From Hofstenia miamia (Eukaryota; Xenacoelomorpha; Acoela), in contig SCFE01000030.1 in NCBI GenBank assembly GCA_004352715.1, positions 581,178 to 645,177 of the forward strand: a DNA stretch of 64,000 nucleotides, written 5' to 3'. The notes beneath the pieces are model-generated. The model had not been told where the DNA came from. It did no database searches and saw only the letters and a program-made list of their open reading frames with translations. The translations under genes were made by a program, and so were the position numbers. This document shows positions 11,550 to 23,540 of this stretch, piece by piece. Position 1 is the stretch's first letter. Every line of letters starts with the position of its first letter.

Positions 11550-12140
11550 AATTTTTAAGTGCACATATCTCAATACTAACAAAGATATTCAACATTTGAA
11601 AACCAGGACCTTTGACTTTGCTCATGGCATTTCCCAATAGGTTTGGGAAATCTAGAAAATTTTAGAATCTTTGGTGCCTATGTGGGTTTGAAACCTTAAT
11701 GAACATAAGGTATCAGTGTAGGAAACAGGTTAACCCGCAGGTTGGGTTGGGGGCACTTTTAGACGCGTCGTGTTTGGGTCATTTATAGTGGTTAGAATGA
11801 ATTAACACTAACAGATTTAACCGGAGACATTTGAGAATTCAAGCATTTGCATATTTGACAGTCCTAAAGATCTTAAGCATTAATACTTTTATGTTAAAAT
11901 ATTACCCTTGCAATCTATTTTTGGTAAGGTCTGGCTGCCTTTCAGTGTTAGATGGGTCGGGTAGGGGTTCTTTCTTAGACGGCCCGGGTTCGGTGGTGGT
12001 TTAAAAAAAGTCACCTATTTCCCATCCTGTTAGATATGGAGAGAATTTACCCCTTTTTCAAAAATTCTAAATTTTCAAAGAAGAATTGTTAATCTTTTTT
12101 ACCGCAATACACTTTAGAAAGACGCCAGGTTGTTTAAAAC
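11550..12140 (+). repeat. Dispersed repeat family, copy A (with nested insertion)
   Basis: Landmarks shared with copies B, C and D appear in the same order and orientation: CAGGAATTTTTAA (11547 on), GGACCTTTGACTTTG (about 11607), GGTTTGGGAAAT (about 11640), GTGGGTTTGAAACCTTAATGAACAT (about 11682, compare copy C), and ACGCCAGGTTGTTTAAA (about 12122). Between about 11712 and 12035 the copy is split by unrelated GGGTTGGG-rich sequence that the other copies lack. No open frame is conserved. Family identity is unknown. Confidence 0.55.
11712..12035. mobile_element. Probable nested insertion in repeat copy A
   Basis: Copy C runs GAACATGAGGTAGAGACAAT without interruption, whereas copy A has GAACATAAGGTAT, then about 320 bases, then ATGGAGAGAATTT. 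The inserted stretch contains GGTTAACCCGCAGGTTGGGT near its left end and GGGTCGGGTAGGGGTT plus CGGCCCGGGTTCGG towards the right, like GGGTC-rich hAT-type MITEs. A clean terminal repeat or target duplication was not found. Confidence 0.35.
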
Positions 12141-13513
12141 TAAATATTAAAAAATGGACTATTTAAGTTTATATTGCTATTTTTCATTAGAAAACCTTGT
12201 GCATTTTTCATGCAGCTAGGACATCATAAACCATTTTTAATGTTTTCCTCTTCCAAACGATTTCCCTTTGATATTCCAACTTTTCACCTGCATACCTGAT
12301 GAATTGAACCTGCTTCGCGTCAAAAACAGCATGAAGCCAATCACTTCCAATAATTATAGCAAATCCAATTTAGTGCAGAAATGTTATGGTAATTATGTGT
12401 AGATATCGATTATTCATACTATCAACATTCAGTTGTATAGTAATTAACACATATCACAATAAATACACACATTCAAATTTAGATTATCATGTGCAGTCTA
12501 AGCCGTAACTAAGAAGACGTAGCCAAGGGGGTTACAGCTCATGACAATTTGGATGTAGCACAAGTAGAGGTTTCTCAAAGGAAAACTATTACCAGTTTGA
12601 TATATCCAACTCATGTATTATCAAGCAATCGCAAATGGCTTCAAACCATTTTAAAAATTACAAAATTCCTTCCATTTATAACGGAGGAGGGATGCAGTGA
12701 ATTTTATCATTTTACCTTTAGAGAATTAAGTCTTTGGAGGCTCTCTGGTTCAGGTAAATCTCGAGCTCCACTTGCTAGAGTAATGCCTAGCATCTGAATA
12801 CAAAATGAGGTAATAAAAATTCTTTGTGATTCCACGCAGGCAAAGTTGGCATGTTAGACTAATGGAAGGTTTGGTTGTTCGTATTTATCTGGTGATATTA
12901 TTGTTTGCAAAAATTTTATTTGCAATTGATGCACTATCTTGTAGATAAGCAATGCATAGCTCTCAAATGTTTTGTTTCCCAGCCCTATCATGGTTAAATA
13001 TTAATGAATCTGCAGATTACGTTGTCCATTGTGTTTAATGTTTTACTTTGTAGTCAATCTAATTCCAAATTTTTTATCAATGACACTAATGTGCATTCTC
13101 TCTAAATTTCTATCTCAGCCGACCCGAATTGCAAATTTGATACCCGCAGTTTACATGGCATTAAGTTTCTCAACTTCCCCCAACTGACCAAAATAAACAA
13201 ACGATTATTAAACCTTACTGTATATAGATGCAATATCAATAGAAAGTTGATGACATTAGCGAGTTTGAATTCACCAATCATAAGTTGTTCCTTCGTGATT
13301 ACTTCTTTATAAATGATATAACGAGAACAACGTTGTGGGAAATAGAAACAAGGAATTTATATATTTTTGTGTTATATTTCCTTTTTCTCGAATTTAATGG
13401 CAAGTATGTTCCATAGATCAACATCCACACTTATACATATTGATTATTAGGTTGAATTCCCCCAATTGAGAGAAGGGTCTAGTCCACCTCTTAACACGTG
13501 CCTGAATTTATAA
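12141..13513. other. AT-rich non-coding stretch
   Basis: A TE-like scrap, GACGTAGCCAAGGGGGTTAC, lies at about 12516. An 82-codon frame at 12549-12797 lacks recognisable features. Nothing else could be supported. Confidence 0.4.
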
Positions 13514-13935
13514 ATTGATTATTTTTACCTAAGTAGCAATAAATCTCTAAACAAAATGTTAATTAGGAACAAATACTGGCAATTTTCATTTGCTATTGAC
13601 TCCTGTAAATTGTGGAATAAATTGCCATCCAATATTTGCAGTGCTCGATCATTAAGAATCTTTAAGAAATTATTAAAATATAACTTGTTAGCAGAACAGA
13701 AGATCATCTAAAAAATTAAATGTTTAGCGAAATTCTTCGTGTAGTTTTTAATCTTTTTAATTAATCGTAATTGTGTATTTATTTATTTTTAAATTGTAGC
13801 TTAGTTTACTTTTAAGTGTACCACCTTGTTGTATGTGTTGAAATTTTGTAAATATGTGTATATGTGTATTGTAAATATTGCATGTGTGTTTGCAAAATTG
13901 TAAATATGTACATAATATGCAAGTATCTAAAGTTT
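13514..13935 (+). mobile_element. 3' end of a non-LTR retrotransposon (ORF2 C-terminus plus 3' UTR)
   Basis: An open + frame from 13514 to the TAA at 13709-13711 ends in a very characteristic LINE ORF2 tail: SFAIDSCKLWNKLPSNICSA followed by RSLRIFKKLLKYNLL. The 'LWNxLPxxIxxxxSLxxFKxxLKxxL' pattern is common in jockey/CR1/RTE-like elements. The following roughly 220 bases have the repeated TTGTAAATA motifs (about 13847-13912) often found in LINE 3' UTRs. The N-terminal and polymerase regions are absent, consistent with a 5'-truncated insertion. The surviving tail has no internal stop, so it may be fairly young. Confidence 0.7.
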
Positions 13936-15530
13936 GCCATTATATCATAATAGTTTAAGAAGTTTTCATGTTTCCTACTAAACTCATAAGTGCAATTTAA
14001 TTTTCTATTATATATGTAAATTTTCAATTTTTTTAATTTGGGCAAAACCTCGTGCGTGCTCTGAGCATGAAGGGTGTAGGTTTGTATGGGGATTGCCATG
14101 TTTGCTTTTTTCTATCATATAAAAATATAGGTATTTCATAGCTCTTATGGGATTAGGGAAATCTTTATGAAATATTCTCAATAATAGTCGCAACTATTGT
14201 AAAGCCAATTAAATACAGAACTACAAGAAATTAAATTGTCTTGATGCTATTAAATTCCAGACCCGAATGAAATCATAGGAATCCTACAATCAAAAGATTG
14301 TACTAAAACGAGAACATAAGTGTAACTGTGTAATTCAAATCAATGCAATAAAACTAATTGTTTTTATGGGAAATTTATTGAGAGCAAGATATTGCATGTC
14401 TTAGTCCAGCTTCTCCAATAACACTTTTAGTGAAAATTTATTCGCATTTTTCTCGTTTCATTTCATTTATTTACTTAAGGCATTAATGAAATTATAAAAT
14501 TAAGGTTATATAATATTTTGATATTCCTAATCTTTTGGAATAAATATATGTATTAGTTCTAAATATGAATTACATTGAACATCATCTCTAACATTAATTA
14601 ACTGATTCATCATTGCAAAATAACATATTCATAAATAAAGCTTGGAATGAGGAAAATCTAATAAACCATTTTTGAAAACTATTAAAATAGAAAAATTCTA
14701 GCTGAATTTAATTAAATCTTTAAACAGTGTTTCGATGTAAAATCCAAAATAATTAATGAATATTAATGTAACTAATTAATTTGATTTAATGTACTGCTAA
14801 ATCGGGGATTGTGCATTTGAATCTTCTTATTAGCCTGCTTAAGTTGCTTAAAATCTTAAGAAAATACACTAAGAAAATAATTCAAAACAAACGAAATGTA
14901 AAAATACAAGTCTATTTATCATCTTCCTGACTCATAAATTCACATGGGACTTCTTCGTAAGAATATCCGCGCCTGCAATATTAATCCAAAGCTTTTCTTG
15001 TAATCAAGACACTGTCAATCACCAAGAGAAAGCTTAATTAACTTTCTCCGATTTTTACAATTATCCATTCTCGAAGATATTCCATTCTTGAATAAAACTC
15101 AGACGTGTATGCTTAGAAAAGCTAGGTTTAAGTTATTTTTGATTTTTTAAAGAGTACTTACCATTATTTTACAGCCTTCTCAAGAAACATGAGCGTTCGA
15201 AGCGACGGCTATAAATCTGACTGTACAAACTTGTTGAATTTGGAGGGGTTTTTTGCTCGTGCTTTGTGCAATAGAATATAATGTTGGCCAATTTATGCTA
15301 CATATTTTAGAATTGCAAATGATCTCAGAGTATTTAACCTGGCAGGGAAAGCAAGGTAGGCTAATTCAATCAAAAGAATGCACTTGAGAGACCACTTTTG
15401 AAATCGAATAATGGGAAAATATAATTCAAACAATGACTTCTATGACATGGTAATGGTATGGGAATGGATTCGAGATGCGAAGGAATGTAATAAAAATGGA
15501 AAATCGTGTGTCAAGAAATTTCATCATTTT
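13936..15530. other. AT-rich non-coding stretch
   Basis: No gene, RNA or element boundary recognised. Confidence 0.5.
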
Positions 15531-15539
15531 ATTCTAATG

Positions 15540-16010
15540 AACTTTAAGCAGTCTGACAAAGTTAGGAAATCTTCATGATTCTGTAAAAAAATTTAAACGT
15601 TTATAACTCAAAAATTTATGAAGATATTCACGATCTGACAGCACCACCTGATATAGAGGAGCTTTGAGCTCTCCAACCCTCAATGTGCTTGGAAGGTCAA
15701 TTTATGTATCAAGAAACCGTTAGAGTTCATTGCTGAATTCATCAGCATTTACCTGAACATTAGGTTTGCAAAGAATTTTTAAAAATCGAAATATTCTTGG
15801 AAAATTATTTAATCTTTTCAACTACAATAATACACATTAGGACAAATTTTCAACAATGTATTCAAATACGGTGACCAATAAATGTGACCATGCTTCACGA
15901 TTTTTCAATTTCCTAATGAGCTTGAAGAAAAATGTTTATAAATGTAGAAAAACCATTTCTTTGATTAAGTGGACACCAAGCTGATAAAAGTTAACATTCC
16001 TTAAATTGTA
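15540..16010 (+). repeat. Dispersed repeat family, copy B
   Basis: Aligns by eye with copy C: AATCTTCATGATTCTGTAAA (about 15568) against TTTTCATGATCCCATAAA; GATCTGACAGCACCACCTGA (about 15631) against AATCTGAAAGCACCACGTGA; TATCAAGAAACCGTTAGAGT (about 15706) against TATCAAGAAGCAGTCAAAGA; TGTAGAAAAACCATTTCTT against TGTGGAAAAACCGGTTGTT; and GTGGACACCAAGCTGATAAA (about 15970) at the right. No coding content. Confidence 0.65.
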
Positions 16011-17034
16011 TGTATTTCAATGGGTATAGCAGGCCTATTTTAAATTACTAAAGCACAGTTTTCCCAAATACTAGAATGTAAATATATTTTTTTAATCAAG
16101 TCATATCTTATCATTATTGGTAGATTTGCAATCGGAATCACTTGAGAGTAGGCAAAGATATTAGCTAAGAATGATGGCGAAGGTAGAAGCTGTCTCAATA
16201 GTAGTTGAAGGACTTGGAACTATAGTTAGAAAATTTTGGTTTTTCAACGGATGGTGATAATGCAGAAAACAGCAAGGCATGGGCTAAATGGTAAAATATT
16301 TAACGCTTGTGTAAAACTGTGAATTAATAAAATTGGCATTCAACGTCAAGGTTGAGTTTAAAATTTAAGGGAAATTGTGTTGATTAACATTTATTCTTAA
16401 ATACATATTTGTTTGTTTTAAGCTAATTTTAGAATTAAATCTAAACAAATGAGGGAGTTTTTCTCTATACATTAAAACCATTCAAACGATTTAATATCAT
16501 GTTTACTGAGGCATTGCAAAGTTTTAAATTAAAAATTCATGGCATAAAGTGCCAATTACAAACTTAAAGAAACTTGTTACTTTTAGGGGCCGCATTAAAA
16601 ATCATTAAATTGGGGAAATTCAATTAGCCAATTAGCAAAGATTGCTGCAATTTCATATTCCCGTTGGGTCCAATTTGCTATTAAAGTCCATTACACGGAA
16701 TTTATTACCATAGTAGTTCTGGTATTTCATGCCAAACGGAGCCCCAAATTATAAATTTTAAAAAATAATTTCAATTGTCTTTAAGAAAATAAAATTATTA
16801 AAAATTAAAAAATTAAATAGATTCATGATAGAGCTAACAATACTAGCAAAAGTCAAACTATAATAATAATAATATGATTTGGGCAGTTAACATGAGAAAG
16901 GAAAATAAAAACTAAGTTGAAATAATAACTTCTTAAATAGGAATTGGACCTCCGAAATGGAAAGTTCATTGAATTTGAAGTAGTGTATTCAACGGCATAA
17001 TTGCTTTGGAATGTGCAATATTACAAGATCAAAT
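16011..17034. other. AT-rich non-coding stretch between repeat copies
   Basis: Nothing recognisable. Copies B and C sit about 1 kb apart in direct orientation, so the intervening kilobase lies between direct repeats. Confidence 0.45.
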
Positions 17035-17620
17035 GTGTTCCTTAACCCTAAACAACCCAGGGATTTTGAACAATTTTCATGATCCCATAAAAATATTTTA
17101 AACGCCTATAGTTTAAAAACTATTAAAGCTATGCTCAATCTGAAAGCACCACGTGATAGAAGAGAATATTTTCTCATTAGGCCTTGCGACCTCTGACTTT
17201 GAGTACGCCGTGCCTCAATGGGTTTAGATATTTTGCACCTATCAAGAAGCAGTCAAAGATCTTTTTTTTTCTTTCATGGGCTCAAAACCTTATAAATACA
17301 TGAACATGAGGTAGAGACAATTTAAATCTTTTTGAAAAATTCGAAACTTTCAAGAAAATTTTTCAATCTTTTCAACAACCTCAGAAATCTTCAACATTGC
17401 ATTAAAGTACGTTCCCAATAGACGTACCCATACCCCAATATTTTCTAATTTGTAAATAGGATTTTAGAAAAAAATTCTTTGTAAATGTGGAAAAACCGGT
17501 TGTTCTTCTAAAACGGACACCAGGCTATTTAAGGTTCAAAACAACTTAACATTAAGTAACATTAAAAAGAATGCTCTTTCCACTACCCTTTTCTCCATGT
17601 AGAATATATTTCCACGCAAA
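17035..17620 (+). repeat. Dispersed repeat family, copy C (most complete)
   Basis: Starts near CAACCCAGGGATTTTGAAC and contains, in order, GCACCACGTGATAG, GCGACCTCTGACTTTGAGTA, CTCAATGGGTTTAGA, TATCAAGAAGCAGTCAAAGA, TCATGGGCTCAAAACCTTAT, TGGAAAAACCGGTTG and ACGGACACCAGGCTATTTAA. The middle part corresponds to the segment that is amplified as a 36-bp unit in copy D. It is the best copy for building a consensus. Confidence 0.65.
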
Positions 17621-20600
17621 ATCTGTAAAGCGAAAAATTTATAAATTTTAAAAATTTAAAAATTTTTATAAAGCTTCCAAAACATTGGCTATTCAAAAAT
17701 GTAAATGATTGGCAGCATTTCCATTAGCTATATTTTAATTTTACAGTTTTCTTTATATTTTTTTATATTATAATTATCCAAAATTATAGTATATCTGTTG
17801 TATATCAATGAAAATAATTGTAGAAAAACTTTATGTTCAACAGCACTTCAAACAGAATAAGGATAAGTAGTTATTGTTATTAGCAAGTTTTTTAAGATTG
17901 GTTGCATTCGGAGTTTAGATGGGCTGAGGCTTTGTGTTCATCACACACCCAATCTAGAACTATGCAAGTTTAGGCCCAATAAAGGTTCTTTATAAACCCA
18001 GAGATAAAAAATTAAGACTACGACATTATTTTCCGTATAGGCATTGATATGCATACTAGCCCTCATGAGAACGGATGAACAGATGGGACATTACCAAACG
18101 TATGTATTAAAATAAATTCATTCTGCATTCAACCCTTAATTGACTAAAGCTAATATGATACAATTTGTAGTGATTACTGTTAACAATTATTCTTAGCATA
18201 CTTAATAACTGTATTATTGCGTTATATTTCAAGTATCTTTTCAAAGACTTATTACAAATACTGCATGGTTATACATGCTACTTGTCAGAAAAACGAATAT
18301 CTGGTTCTCAGATCATATGCTTTTCTTAGATGATTAACTAAAAACAGAACTAATTAAGTTTCTTAAACTTTTTATGTCATTGTTTCATGCGTTATTAAAA
18401 TTGTATGACTTTGACTAATATTCACTCTTCCTGAATTTAGATACAGAAAGGCATTGCTTGGTGTTCCAACTATGCCGTTTCAGATGAACAAAACTAGTTT
18501 TTAGAGGGGATCAGGAGAGAGAGGTCCAGATGCTCACCAATAAAAAAATCACGAAAGTGTTTTTGTCAAAAAGTGATTTATGCTTCTTATTTGGACAATT
18601 TTAATGAGGAGCTATTAAAAAATAATCTTTGACATTTTTACAACTTTTTGAAATTTTCTTTTGCTTGAATCAAAATTCTTCAAAAATTTAAGGCTACCTA
18701 TTTTTACACAAGTTTTAGTGAATTTACTACCTACCAAACTCCGCTTATCAGAAGCTAACTCGAATCTTAAACATTATTTTAGCCTAACAAACACAATATA
18801 CAAGACTAAGAAAGCAGGGGACATTTTATGGTCATGAATAAACTGAATTATCAGATATTTGCAAGCATTTTCATGCAAAAAATTTCTGTCTTTAGCAAGC
18901 AGTTTGTTGATCAGCGAAGAGCAGCACTACAATACGTTTTAAACTAAGTCAAAATCCAAAAGTCTGATTGTTTTTTTTACCCTATTTGAATATATCCATT
19001 AAATTGTCTAGATTTTTGCTTAAAATCAGTGATATTTAATATCTTTTTAAGCTAAATTTTTTTTATCTATTAAATTAAAAACTAATTTGATGGATGATAT
19101 TTAGTGCTCTTCAATAATCATAGGCTTGGAAATTTTTAAATAAGAGTTATGAGTGTTTGCATACATTACATTTAACCAAAGTTATACTCATAAATTTATT
19201 ACATCCACTTTTAACGGGAGGGATATGTTCTACTAATAAATTCATAGAATGTAGAATGATTTTTGTTAGAGTTTTCCGAACTTGATGTTTACAATTGAAG
19301 CGAAACAATTTTTTGCAACATACTTGGTGAAAAGTTTTACAAAGCTACTGTTTACTGGTTGTAAAGCTCATAGTTAGTTGTTTAAGTGAAAATAAAAAAA
19401 TTAAGTAGTTTTCTTTTAATCTCTCAAATTAATTCAGGCAGCCGCGCTTTAGAGATTCCGTCTCCTGTTGTGTTGATTTTCTTTGGTTACATTCAATGAA
19501 TTTAACGCATTCATTGTGTTTTTAAATTATGAATTGAAATCGAAAGATTTCTTATGAATTGCTTTGAATATAGGCTCTATAATGCCTTATTTGATTATGG
19601 AAAATAATTTTTTAAGGATTTCTTTAAAAATCGCCTCGAAAGTTATCTTCTTATCTTATTCTTTAGTCTCATTTGTATTCAAAATTTTCAATTTTACCTT
19701 CAAGTACAACCACAACTTACAGCATTTGCAAAACAAGTATGCTTTTAGTTGTCTTCTAAAGCGCATTATGGACCAATGCTTTGTGTCCTCAAGTACAGTG
19801 AGTTATTAAGTGCTAGTAATTATATTATGACATTGTCGGATATTGTAGTAGACAACTAAGCAAAAGAATAAAGTGCAGGACAAAAATCATTATCAGAAAA
19901 CCTAAAAAAAAAGTGGATTAAATTTGATATCAAAATTTTAAGAATTACCACCCATAAGTACCTAAAAATAATTGAATGCATATGCATAAGATTAATGAAA
20001 TCAAGTCTAAGCACCAAATATGACTAAATTTATAAGCACAGTTTAGCGATTATAAAGGTTTAATGCTGCAATTTGGTTGCATAATAGTGCATGTTATAGA
20101 GAGAATTCTCGTTAATTAACGATGCTCAAGTTAAGCGAAACGATTCGTCTTTTTTAATGTTTTGCTAAAATTTTTAAGGACATTTAACAATAATAAATTA
20201 CATAGACGTTCTCATAAAATCAGAGTTCTGATACTTAAATTATTCTTAGNATTAACAAGTAGGTTGCATTTTTAAAGTTCTACCTAAATTTTTTATATGT
20301 AAAACGAATTGAGAAATTTAATATTCCTAAGTACAGTAAATATTAATAATTTTTTAGAAGTGTCAGAAATTTAAACATCTGTTCAATCATGTTCTGCATA
20401 AGGCACAAAGCTATCTTAATTTGATAATTCAGTTTAGCAGGTTTTTTTGAGATTTAACACTAAAGTGCTCTTTGCATCCATTACGATATAATCGTCTTTG
20501 TGCAGTTTTCTGCAAGCCTATTAATAAATTTGGAAATCTTTGGAAATTGAAAATGTGCTCCCCTCTGTGATGACAATTTATGATAATTATTATTCTTGTG

Positions 20601-21050
20601 CCAGAATATTAACATTGTCAATAAAAAATCTTATTTTTGTAGTCACATTAAAATTCTTTCCATTTCTAATGTTGAGAAAATAAGATGGTTTAAAGCCTAT
20701 TGTAGCAACAACTAACCATGCGTGAGTTTTGTAAAAATAAAAATGGGGTTTTTAGATTTTAGGCATCTTTATTAGTTGGGTATTTTCACATTATCCTACA
20801 GGACATCCGTAACAAAAATGGGAAATACGTACTAACTGATATAATAGTTCAATATATACATGTTTTTGGCAGTTTATCGTAGGTTAAAATTTAATTTGTT
20901 TTGCAAACCGATTGATGTATCAAAATTGGCACCAAAAATTTGCGCAAAAGTGTATTACACTATGTGACATTTTTTGCCATAGTACTCTACAGAGCAAACA
21001 TTTTGCAAGAAAATCTACAAGAAGCAAATGAAAATTACAGTGATTTTTGT
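17621..21050. other. Long AT-rich intergenic stretch
   Basis: A single unresolved base lies at 20250. A short frame at 19564-19809 (81 codons) is AT-biased and unrecognised. No gene, element or RNA could be supported. Confidence 0.45.
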
Positions 21051-21062
21051 TCAGTTGATACC

Positions 21063-21520
21063 ATGGATGGAACCGGTCGACAAAAACAGTAATCCAACCC
21101 AACCGGCAGATCTGACCGGTCAATTTATGTGGGTTTTAGGGATATCAACCTGACCGGCATACAACCCGTGGGAAATATATCCTAACTTCTAAAACTGATT
21201 AGCTCCCAACTGAGCTTTTGAGTGTTTTATATATGAGTACAGAAATGAATATATTAAAAAACAATTAATTGGTTTAATAAAGAACCAGACTGACGTAAAT
21301 ATGTCTCATTTATTAATATAAATTGTTGTTCATTGCTTCCTTGAGAACAGTATTGATTCCATTGCTTGGCTTTTCATAGTAGCGCCGTCTTGAGTAACAA
21401 TACGCCCTCCAATTGAGTGGTCGTCTGATTCTGCTCTTACCGGTTCAAATATATCGACCCAATCCAACCGGATTTCAAACCAACCCAACCTGCAAGTCGA
21501 ACCTAACCGGTTCTAGCCAT
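21063..21520. mobile_element. Candidate MITE with ATGGNTNGAACCGGT termini
   Basis: The left end ATGGATGGAACCGGT (21063-21077) and the reverse complement of the right end, ATGGCTAGAACCGGT (21506-21520), agree at 13 of 15 positions. Both ends are followed inwards by CCAACCCAACC/GGTTGGGTTGG-type sequence. The 458-bp body has no transposase. No target-site duplication is evident, so the superfamily is uncertain (hAT-like by look only). Confidence 0.5.
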
Positions 21521-21589
21521 AATTAATACAATGCACAATTTTGAATCTTGTTGAAAAAATGCTAACGAGAATATGTTTTATTCGCATGG

Positions 21590-21680
21590 AGGTGGGCGTC
21601 ACCGTCAGCCGACTACAATTGGCGGCGCCGATACGGTAAGGTCGGCACCGGCGTCGGCGGCGGCACAGTCGGCTGAGTGA
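21590..21680. other. GC-rich CGGC/GGCGCCG island
   Basis: About 80 bases rich in GGCGCCG, GTCGGC and GGCGGCGGC in an otherwise roughly 30% GC window. Similar words (GGCGCCGAGCTTTAACCCTA) recur at 21980 and 22100. This is likely the end of a transposable element whose other end is the 21980/22100 copies. Confidence 0.35.
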
Positions 21681-21891
21681 CATCTATAGAACTGGATTAG
21701 ACTGTACAATGTTCCATATAGAAACCCTATAAGGCCTATAGCTCTCTAAATCCTTTATATGATGCAAGCAGTATTGTGAAACTATCTATCTGCAAAAAAG
21801 GTTCATCATATGCGCTTACAGGCAATCTGACTGAACCTAATCAATGTTAAACGTCACTTACACATCAAACACATTAAGATGCGGTTTCCTT

Positions 21892-22131
21892 TTTAATGAA
21901 ACATCTCGTTTGTCTTGATATAGTTTTAGTTATCAATCGGCTCAGCTGTTTAAATTTTCTGGTGGTGGTTCAGCCGGATGGCGCCGAGCTTTAACCCTAC
22001 ATGACAATTTNTTTAATGACACATCTCGTTTGTATTGATATAGTTTAAGTTATCAATCGGCTCAGCTGTCTAAATTTTCTGGTGGTAGCTCAGCCGGCTG
22101 GCGCCGAGCTTTAACCCTACATGACAATTTT
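21892..22131 (+). repeat. Tandem 120-bp duplication around a single N
   Basis: Copy 1 (21892-22010) and copy 2 (22012-22131) are the same roughly 119-base sequence, both ending in GGCGCCGAGCTTTAACCCTA and CATGACAATTT, with about six base differences. One N at 22011 sits exactly at the junction, so the doubling could be two alleles joined by the assembler rather than a real tandem repeat. Confidence 0.7.
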
Positions 22132-22315
22132 CACAAAAAAAACACGTGCCATAGTCAAAATATGAATTACTTTTTGTTTAGAAATATATTTCAACCAATG
22201 AAATGTCATTAAATTCAACTTTGGTTGCACTGTCAATAATAAAATGTATATCTTTTACCCCTTTGCTGAGATTAAACAAGATTTCTTTGAGAGGAAACCA
22301 CCAGAGATCATCTTG

Positions 22316-22884
22316 TTAGGGTCTTGAGGGAAAGCCACTTGGTTCATTCGGAGAAAAAAATTTTAAGTTAAAAAACGCTTCCTTTTTTTTCATGTAAACT
22401 TTAACAACCTGATCAATAAACCAATTTTTAGAATTGTTGACTTGATGCAAACAAAAGACTTGAAAGGAACTTCCATAAAATGTCCAAGTTTTGTTGCTTT
22501 TTAAAAACTGTTCTAGCAAAAGGGTTTTCGTCTTGAACCGCTGGTAACGGAAGAAATTTATTAGTTTGTTCTTCATACAAAATATCATTAATGCAAATTT
22601 TATTAGCAATATCATCAGAAAACTTTTGTAGCTCATAAGTGTCATTTGCAATTTTAATGCGGTGACAGACCATAATTCCCTTACTTAATGGCCATGAATT
22701 AAACTTCATCCATCTTTCCATCTTTTGGAATATTCTCAAATTCATTTTTTACATAGATAACAACTGCTTTGACAGGGATGTCCTCAAAAACTTTCACAAA
22801 TGCATCAACTCCATGAATGACAGCGTTGAGACTTTTGACTCCCTGTGAGACTTTACGCTCTATTACAGACCCTACCTCATCCAC
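22316..22884 (-). pseudogene. Broken, unidentified protein-coding remnant
   Basis: Read on the - strand, a frame starting MDEVGSVIERKVSQ (22884) runs for 61 codons to a stop. It is continued in a neighbouring frame (22745-22428) with normal-looking, non-AT-biased protein sequence including SKGIMVCHRIKIANDTYELQ and LPLPAVQDENPFARTVFKKQ. After a further frame change, a tail with FFSPNEPSGFPSRP ends near 22316. The frame changes occur without loss of protein-like character, which suggests a once-continuous gene. No family was recognised: it could be a transposon protein, an endogenous viral fragment or a host pseudogene. Confidence 0.4.
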
Positions 22885-23540
22885 TAAGCCTTTTCCATGA
22901 CAACCGAATAGAAGATTTTTTCACCAAAAACTGAACTGTACATATAAGATAGCAATTTCAAAATTGTGAGGTAGTGTCGTCAGATCATCCAATCAGATTT
23001 GTAATATTTTGACCTTTTGTATAACCTAAATTTTCATTACCTCACGCGACAAAGGTAAAGTATCAAACTCGAGATTATAAAAGACATTAAATAAGTATCT
23101 ACTTTGTTAATATTTGCTAAATAACAGAATTTAGGTGCAAAAAGTGGGCTACTAAACACAGTATCGAATTCTATGTAGCCTTTCTACTAATTTCGTTACT
23201 CACGCCACAATAATTTACATTTTACAGAACTCGAAATAGGAAAAATTTCAAATCAATACAAAAATTCATTGGATGCATTTAATATAATTTTATTTGCTCA
23301 AATCTGTAGCAAAAACCGCATGAAAATTCATTGAAATGGTGAGGATTTATAAAAAACTGAAACTCATCAATTTGTCACAATAATATTGGCTGTAGATGCC
23401 ACTTGATAAACTGTAGTGGTACCGAAAATTAAAACGTACCAATTCCGACAATGAATTGATTAATGGAAGTTCCAAGTATCACTCGTTAAATATAGTTATG
23501 CATTTGATGGTATCTTGCAATTTTATATTTCAATATGCTA
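22885..23540. other. AT-rich non-coding stretch
   Basis: Nothing supported. It may include the upstream part of the 22316-22884 remnant, but no protein-like frame continues into it. Confidence 0.4.
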
